Part shown: piece by piece, positions 58,340 to 64,000 of the stretch
How the letters are laid out: each line of letters opens with the position of its first letter
Position numbering within the stretch: the stretch's first letter is position 1
Origin: Drechmeria coniospora
Taxonomy: Eukaryota; Ascomycota; Sordariomycetes; Hypocreales; Ophiocordycipitaceae
Assembly: GCF_001625195.1 (NCBI RefSeq)
Contig: NC_054391.1
Location: 4,847,157-4,911,156, forward strand
Reading direction: 5' to 3'
Length of the DNA stretch: 64,000 nucleotides
The notes under the pieces: generated by a model
What the model was told of the DNA's origin: nothing
Database searches by the model: none
Seen by the model: the letters and a program-made list of their open reading frames with translations, nothing else
Program-made: the position numbers and the translations under genes

Positions 58340-61174
58340 TCTTTTCGACCCCCCCTATCACAGAAATTGTGTAGGTGTACAAGTACAGGTATGGATGGAG
58401 GATTCGAGTGACAACGGCCCGATGTGATGAGGCGACGGGGATGAATGGTTGGCCGTCGGGTTTGGACCGATGCAAGATGTCGACCAACAGTCGGTGTTGA
58501 TCGTCACTCACCAGCCCATCGACTCAAGGCGGCCAACGGGGAGGGGGACCATGAGTCCAAGTCTTGCAAGCGGTTGCAGAACTTGGGGCGGGAGCGATGG
58601 CGTCGACGGTCCAAGGACGAGGTGTACTCGCCCATATGGCCGGTGTCAACACAGCCAACACGAGTGTGACAGGCAGGTGGAAACATGAACTGTGAAGACG
58701 GTGAAGAGAGCCGATCGAGATGCTGCAGCACGATGAGCTGGGAGGGGGGCAGCAGATAAAGGCCCAGGGGATGTCGAAGCTCGGCGGGAGTTGGTTGGAG
58801 ACCAAGGCTTTGCAGGGATTGGGTCCGAAATGGAGGCATGCAGTTGGCAGCCAACCCTGCGAGAGCTGGACTGGGACGCCCTGGAGACCCCTGCGTGGGA
58901 ATCGCGTGGAGGCAGCAGGAGCACGAAGAGAAGCAAGTACATGCATGTACTTGCAAGACTGTACAAGTACAAGTACAAGTACGGAGTCCATTCAGCAGAG
59001 TTGGGGGGAGCAATGGTATCTCCTCATGGATGGTGCAACGGTGCTTGAAGAGACCCTTCCTTCCCTTCGTTCTTAGCAGCACGGGCTGCAAGTCGGTGAA
59101 GGTGCAAGTCCGACTCGTCGGTGTGCCCGCACATGTACACTGATATTGGAGCAGGTACTCCGTATTATTACTCCGTACAACGAAGTACTTGTACTGTACT
59201 CGTAAGTAAGTACAGGTAGTAGCACGGTAAGCACGCTATACTTGCGAGAACGTCCGCACTGAAGACCACTTTGGATGACTGGTTTAATGGGTCCAACTTA
59301 CGCCCGTTGTTACACTTGCTTGCTTGTACCATATACTGTACTTGTACTTCTAGGTAAACTTAGGTACTTGTACTTACATACTGGTGTAAGTAAGTGCAGT
59401 GCTGTGCTAGGTACCTGCTGAATGCAACATTTAAGTAAGTAGTACTATGGGGTAGTCTGCAAAATAAGTACACTTACGGAGTACTTACATGTACTTAGAC
59501 CGGAGGTTCATGTACTGCACATGCACGAGTTGCAGATGCCCTCCAACAGGCTTTTGGGATTGATGGCGGAGGGAGCTTCGGACCTCGGTTCTGTTCGCGT
59601 TGTGTTGGAGAACAAGCTAGCTACCTAGCAACCTGTACTCCCTACAAGTACATGTAAGTACTTGTTAAGTATCATTAGTAGGTAGCACTCCGTACTTGCA
59701 AGTAATATCTGCCATGGTACGGAGCACTAAGTACAACCTGCTTGTACATGTACTGTACAAGTACCTAGTAGGTTTCGGAGCAGTGTCTGACCGTGGCCAC
59801 TATTGCCTTGTCTTCTTCCAGGTGCCGTGGAGCTAGCTCCAACATGGGCTGATGTTTTAGCATTGTTACGGTACCTCATTCCGCACAGGGATTGCCCCCG
59901 TAGGACGCTTCGTGTTGAATACCTCCGAGAACGACATGTACTGCACATACAGTACTTACAGTACAGTAAGTACGGAGCAAGTACATTCGCACTCACACAC
60001 CTTCTCGTACTCCGTACACCTACCAGTATTGTACGGAGTGTTTGAGACTTACTTTTACAGGACAGTATTCCCTACATACTTACAACCTACTTGTCGGTGT
60101 ACATGTACAGTATACTGCACATGTACAGTACTTATATACTGCACATGTACATGCATGTTCATGTTGGTACGTAAGTGTACTTGTACGAGTACATGTCCTT
60201 ATGGAGCAATCAACGGATAGGTCCGAGTGCACTGTTCTTGTGGCTCGTGGGGGAGAGGGGGCATACATACCTAAGTAGTACTCAAGGAATACTACGGAGT
60301 ACTACACATGCACGTGGTACAGTAAGTAATTACTTAAAAACCAGTCAAGATACGGAGTAGTCCTTACTCATAAAACTGGTACTTACTTTAAGTACTCATA
60401 AATACTGTACTGTACTTCCTGATACGGCATCTAGAGTGCCTACCTAATTGCACAGGCGATATACAACATACTGCTAGACCCCTAGCTGTCCTACATGTTA
60501 CTCGAACACGCCCAGGCCATGAACGCGAATTAGGCCATTCGAGAACTCGTGCTTGGATAGCGGCTGAGACGCGGCGGGTGGGTGGATCTCAGCCAATCTA
60601 TTCTTGGTCTGACCCATGCCATTGGCCATCAGCTGGCGGATGCGCACCTAGGCGAAGTGTTTGGATTCGCCGCCGCTGGCGCTTAATAGCGCGCCAATGC
60701 CAGCCGACGATCCGCCTCTTCCACTCGCAGCCAGCATGCCACCCACCATGGTCCTGTGGTGAGGGCGACAAAGCACAGTAAAGGGACGGCTGATCGCTGA
60801 TCTGTGCGTGTGACGATGCTGCCACGCTTGCCCGTTCCGACTATTGATCTCGAAGTAGGTCCTCTTAAATGGCCAAAGTTCAAAGCCAAAAACCCATACC
60901 GTAATGTAGATGCAGTCTTGGTCAGTCCGCCTGCTGTGCAGCATCTGATCGTAAAAGCCATCTCAACGAAGGTCGACAGGGTGTGTAAAGCAACATGAAA
61001 AGAAGATTAACGTTTGATCTGACATTTATGCACAAGAACTTAATACTTGAAGAAGGCTTGGTCTGTTCGTGCGACAATTTCCCCATCCGCTTGCTCGATA
61101 CTGGCGTTACCCGCCTCGATGTATTGTCATGAGAGACCGTCCGTTCGAGGTGAGTGGAAAATGCGGAGGTGTAC

Positions 61175-61207
61175 CTCTCTCTCTCTCTCTCTCTCTCAAA
61201 AAAAAAA
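61175..61207. repeat. (CT)n followed by poly-A
   Basis: About eleven CT dinucleotides followed by ten A, in the gene desert. Confidence 0.85.
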
Positions 61208-61710
61208 GGGTTTCCTGAAGGCAGCAGACCAAGAATTGTCACAATGATTGTAGACATTTGCCGTCAGCGTTTGCTGTTTGTCTTTATCATCAGGTCCACG
61301 ACGCTGCATGTTCGGGTACCTGCGATAGCAAAATCCCACTATACAAAGTGGCCTAGTCAATTGATCCTGTCTACATCAACCAGAACAGCGTTTGCGGTTT
61401 GCTTCGACAAAATTGTGCGTCGTCGAGTTGTCCGAATGTTGAGAGAATATATGCACGTTTCAAAACCCATTTCCTGGATGCCTCTCGGAGAAAGTCTTGA
61501 CTGTTTGATTGCTTTGCAGCTCATCGAAAGTATTGCGTTCGAGTTCATTTGCGGATACAAGCAGATCACAGCTTCTTCAACATAGGCTCATTGTTCCGAG
61601 TGCATTGCATAGGTTCCGTACGGAGTATTACTTGTATGTTGCACCAAACTGGACCCAAAATATTAATATGGGCGCGACATTGAGCGTGGTCTCTACTTAA
61701 GTACTGTACC

Positions 61711-61734
61711 AAGTACGGAGTACTCCGTACTTGT
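61711..61734. repeat. 24-bp perfect palindrome built from two TACGGAGTA words
   Basis: The sequence starts CAAGTACGGAG and reads identically on both strands. It is the longest perfect example I found of the palindromic word that fills the intergenic DNA. Confidence 0.92.
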
Positions 61735-61910
61735 ACTAAAGTATAGCGTATTACTTGTAATAATACAACTACACCTACTCCGTACTCCGTACAGTAATTA
61801 CGTTGTACTCCGCATGTAAGTAAGTATTACTCCGTACTGCGCGGAGTACGGAGTACAAGTAGGTTCAATTGCAAGCAAGTACGTGTTCTCCGTACTGTTT
61901 GTATCGTATG

Positions 61911-61917
61911 TATATAA
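61911..61917 (+). promoter_or_regulatory. Candidate TATA box of AHA1
   Basis: TATATAA, about 490 bp upstream of the AHA1 ATG and about 215 bp upstream of a donor-like GTAAGT at 62130. This is consistent with a leader that contains an intron. It is placed by pattern only. Confidence 0.4.
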
Positions 61918-61984
61918 CGGGGCGGAAACCACCCCACTTCCACACACCTCAACCCCTTGGTGGGGCAACGAGGTTCCTGCAAAA

Positions 61985-61997
61985 TTCTAGAGCCTTC
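61985..61997 (+). promoter_or_regulatory. Candidate heat-shock element upstream of AHA1
   Basis: TTC at 61985, GAG at 61990 and TTC at 61995 have the 5-bp phasing of a heat-shock element, with one mismatch in the middle unit. A CAA at 61980 would be a degenerate fourth unit. It lies about 70 bp downstream of the TATA-like box, so it would be near or in the leader. This weakens the case. Confidence 0.3.
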
Positions 61998-62406
61998 TCT
62001 TTAAGTATCACTTTTTTAGCTTTCTCATTCCTGCAACCCATCCCCTCCTTTCTTCAATCCCGTTCGTAGCTCCCACCCACAATTGCAAGCTCACGGAGCT
62101 TCTCCAATCGAATTGAGCAACCTCTCTTGGTAAGTCCTTTTGCCCTCTTGTTTCTTGCGCTCTCTTTCGTTTGCTGCCTTCATGATGAGACACCAGCTGG
62201 CACCAGTCATAGAGTGACTTGTACTCCCTTCATTGATGACCAAACTGCTCGGTCCACCAAGACCACTTCTGAATCTACTACTGCGACACTTCTCTCTTGA
62301 ACCTTTCATATTGTTCCGCCTGTCGCAGGGCTCGTGCTAACATGAATATGACACCATTAGGACTTCTGCTTCGCGATTGCTAGCGCAGGCCTTGGCCGTT
62401 GTCACG

Positions 62407-63572
62407 ATGGTGTTGCACAACCCTAACAACTGGCATTGGGTGAACAAGGATGTATCCCAGTGGGCCAAGGCATGGTTCGAAGACAACTTGCTCAAGATTA
62501 AGGCCAAGGATGGTGACGTCGAAGCCAGGATCAGCAAGGTCCAGAGCTTGGATGGGGACGTAGATGTCAGTCAGCGAAAAGGCAAAGTGATTACCATCTT
62601 TGACGTGAAGCTGGTCCTGGAGTATACCGGTAAGCATGAAGCATGAGCTAACATGTACCGCGTGTAACTTCGGGGCTGACTTCCCCAAAAGGATCGGCCC
62701 CTGATGCGGACGAGGTGTCGGGAACGATCACCGTCCCCGAGATCGCCCACGATACCGATGAAGCCGAGTATGTGGTAAGTTTGATGTCGTCTGATGTCGT
62801 CTTGACTACTCTGCTTCGATGAGTAGCTAATTTCCCGCGTAGTTTGACGTAGATATCTTCTCCGAATCCAAGGAGAAGCAGTCGGTGAAGGATCTAGTCC
62901 GCTCCAAGCTGGTCCCCCAGCTGCGCAGCGAGTTCCAAAAACTCGCACCCGCACTGATAGCTGAGCACGGCAAGGATATCCAGCACGCGTCTGGCTCCAA
63001 CCCATCCAGCGGCTTCTCTACCCCCAAGCTCCACCCACAAACTTCTGCTTCCAAGTCTTCACAACCGACCAGTGCGCCAACCAGCACGTCGGGCATTGTC
63101 AACACCGTGACCGTGACCGACAATGAAGAGTTTCGCACGACGGCGGAAGAGCTATATCAAACCTTTGTCGACCCGCAACGGATAGCTGCCTTCACTCGCT
63201 CACCCCCCAAGCTCTTCGAGGGTGCCAAGAAGGGTGGCAAGTTTGAGCTCTTTGGTGGTAACGTCTCGGGCGAGTATCTGGAACTGGATTCGCCCAAGAA
63301 GATCGTACAGAGCTGGCGGCTGAATCAATGGCCCGCGGGCCACTACTCGACACTCCAAATTGAGTTTGATCAAAATGACGTCGATCATGTCACCGTCATG
63401 CGCGTCGCCTGGCAAGGTGTCCCGGTCGGTCAAGAGGAAGTCACGAAGCGGAACTGGCTCGAGTATTACGTCAAGTGCATTAAGCAAACTTTTGGGTGAG
63501 TGTTGGACCATGTTGCATGCTCGAGGCGTTTCAGGACGCTGACTTGAGAATAGATTCGGCAGCATCTTGTAG
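62407..63572 (+). CDS. AHA1: Activator of Hsp90 ATPase, Aha1
   Basis: Exons 62407-62629, 62692-62774, 62843-63495 and 63554-63572 encode 325 aa. The last exon holds only six codons and restores the family's end, QTFGFGSIL. Donors are GTAAGC, GTAAGT and GTGAGT. The N-terminal domain has the conserved NPNNWHWVNKD (5-15) that stimulates Hsp90, and runs to about residue 145. A Ser/Thr/Pro-rich linker (about 150-185) follows, then the AHSA1 C-terminal domain (LYQTFVDPQRIAAFTRSPP; GGKFELFGGNVSGEYLEL; KIVQSWRLNQWPAGHYSTL). Aha1 binds the middle domain of Hsp90 and accelerates ATP hydrolysis in client maturation. It acts in the cytosol and nucleus. A leader intron is likely (see the upstream region). 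Confidence 0.96.
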
Positions 63573-64000
63573 ACGGCGCACCGGTCGCAACTGTACTTTG
63601 TGGCAAGAAAGCGGTCTGGATGAGGTAGTCAGCTCCTGGAACATGCTCTACCATTTGGGGGGGGGGGGGGGGGGGGTTGAATAGTATCCAGCCATTGCAG
63701 GTTGCACAAGGCCTAGATACGCGTGGACACGATGGAATGAGATACGTTCATAAACGATGGAAGAGAGACGCAATCTCTGTTTTAACCAAAAACAACCCAA
63801 TATCTATCCACTTGCTCCTGCATATGCACTGGTTTTTCATGCGGAAGTAATTGGCCTGCCCTGACGGTGTACGTCCCGTTTCAAGACGGTGGAAAACTAG
63901 AACGACGGTTCATCCGTTCTGCCGGTGGGTCGATCGATCGGCCACCAAAGGCAAAATCTCGAAGAAATGCGTCGGCAAGATTGTCACGAAAGCCCATATC
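63573..64000. other. AHA1 downstream region to the window end
   Basis: About 430 bp with a G20 tract close to the gene. No coding region is supported. A minus-strand gene could begin beyond the window edge, but nothing here shows it. Confidence 0.5.
63657..63676. repeat. Poly-G tract (20)
   Basis: Twenty G in a row, 85 bp after the AHA1 stop codon, probably in its 3' untranslated region. Confidence 0.9.

Larger units (their letters stand above)
58340..62406. other. Second gene desert plus the AHA1 promoter and leader
   Basis: Four kilobases without a supported gene. GTAC/TACTCCGTA clusters are densest at 58910-59200, 59320-59520, 59640-59770, 59930-60200, 60280-60440 and 61700-61880. There is a (CT)n run with poly-A at 61175-61207. 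Frames at 60804-60998 and 61154-61585 have no motif. A TATATAA box lies at 61911-61917. A donor GTAAGT at 62130 with a CTAAC branch site at 62336 and acceptor TTGCTAG just after suggests an intron in the AHA1 leader. Confidence 0.55.

Noticed and set aside
1..64000. CRISPR array, transposon or biosynthetic gene cluster
   Set aside because: No spaced direct repeats, no transposase or reverse-transcriptase motifs, and no PKS, NRPS or terpene genes were seen. The deserts contain only short palindromic words.

Overview
The window is nuclear DNA from a filamentous ascomycete, most likely a Sordariomycete of the order Hypocreales. The evidence is spliced genes with short introns (58-350 nt) that use GTRNGT donors, CTAAC/CTGAC branch sites and YAG acceptors; long disordered proteins typical of Pezizomycotina; a 447-residue beta-tubulin with the filamentous-fungal intron layout; and fungal-only components such as DASH Duo1, Gcn20, Pby1 and Fmc1. 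The order is inferred from overall protein character, not from a search. I find 17 protein-coding genes, all with joined exon models that stay in frame, and no convincing tRNA, rRNA, transposon or CRISPR array.

Layout. 1-3943: gene-free, GTAC-rich DNA with two minisatellites. 3944-14696: a dense block holding PBY1-like SurE/TTL (-), an uncharacterised basic protein (-), DUO1 (+), RNase H2 subunit B (-) and MCM10 (+). 14697-18722: gene-free DNA with an 80-bp tandem duplication. 18723-25141: a degenerate Zn2Cys6 regulator (+), a membrane-anchored spermidine-synthase-like protein (+) and a convergent FMN-binding split-barrel protein (-) with an intron full of 10-bp repeats. 25142-28008: gene-free. 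28009-37589: a seven-helix membrane protein with a 1,270-residue disordered tail (+), convergent with a 1,154-residue disordered protein (-). 37590-45632: an 8-kb gene desert. 45633-58339: GCN20 (+), beta-tubulin (+), mitoribosomal uL6m (+), HAL2/MET22 (-), FMC1 (+) and a large coiled-coil protein (-). 58340-62406: a second desert. 62407-63572: AHA1 (+).

Functionally this is ordinary core-genome content: replication (Mcm10, and RNase H2B with a PCNA-binding tail), chromosome segregation (Duo1 and beta-tubulin), translation control (Gcn20), mRNA decay (Pby1), sulfate and salt metabolism (Hal2), mitochondria (uL6m, Fmc1) and Hsp90 chaperoning (Aha1). No biosynthetic cluster, defence island or mobile element was seen.

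The unusual material is the non-coding DNA. Every long intergenic stretch is full of GTAC tetramers and of the palindromic word TACGGAGTAC/TACTCCGTA, which is almost missing from the exons. The most notable genes are the seven-helix protein with two in-frame tandem repeat arrays, and the disordered protein with WDEDF-type acidic motifs.
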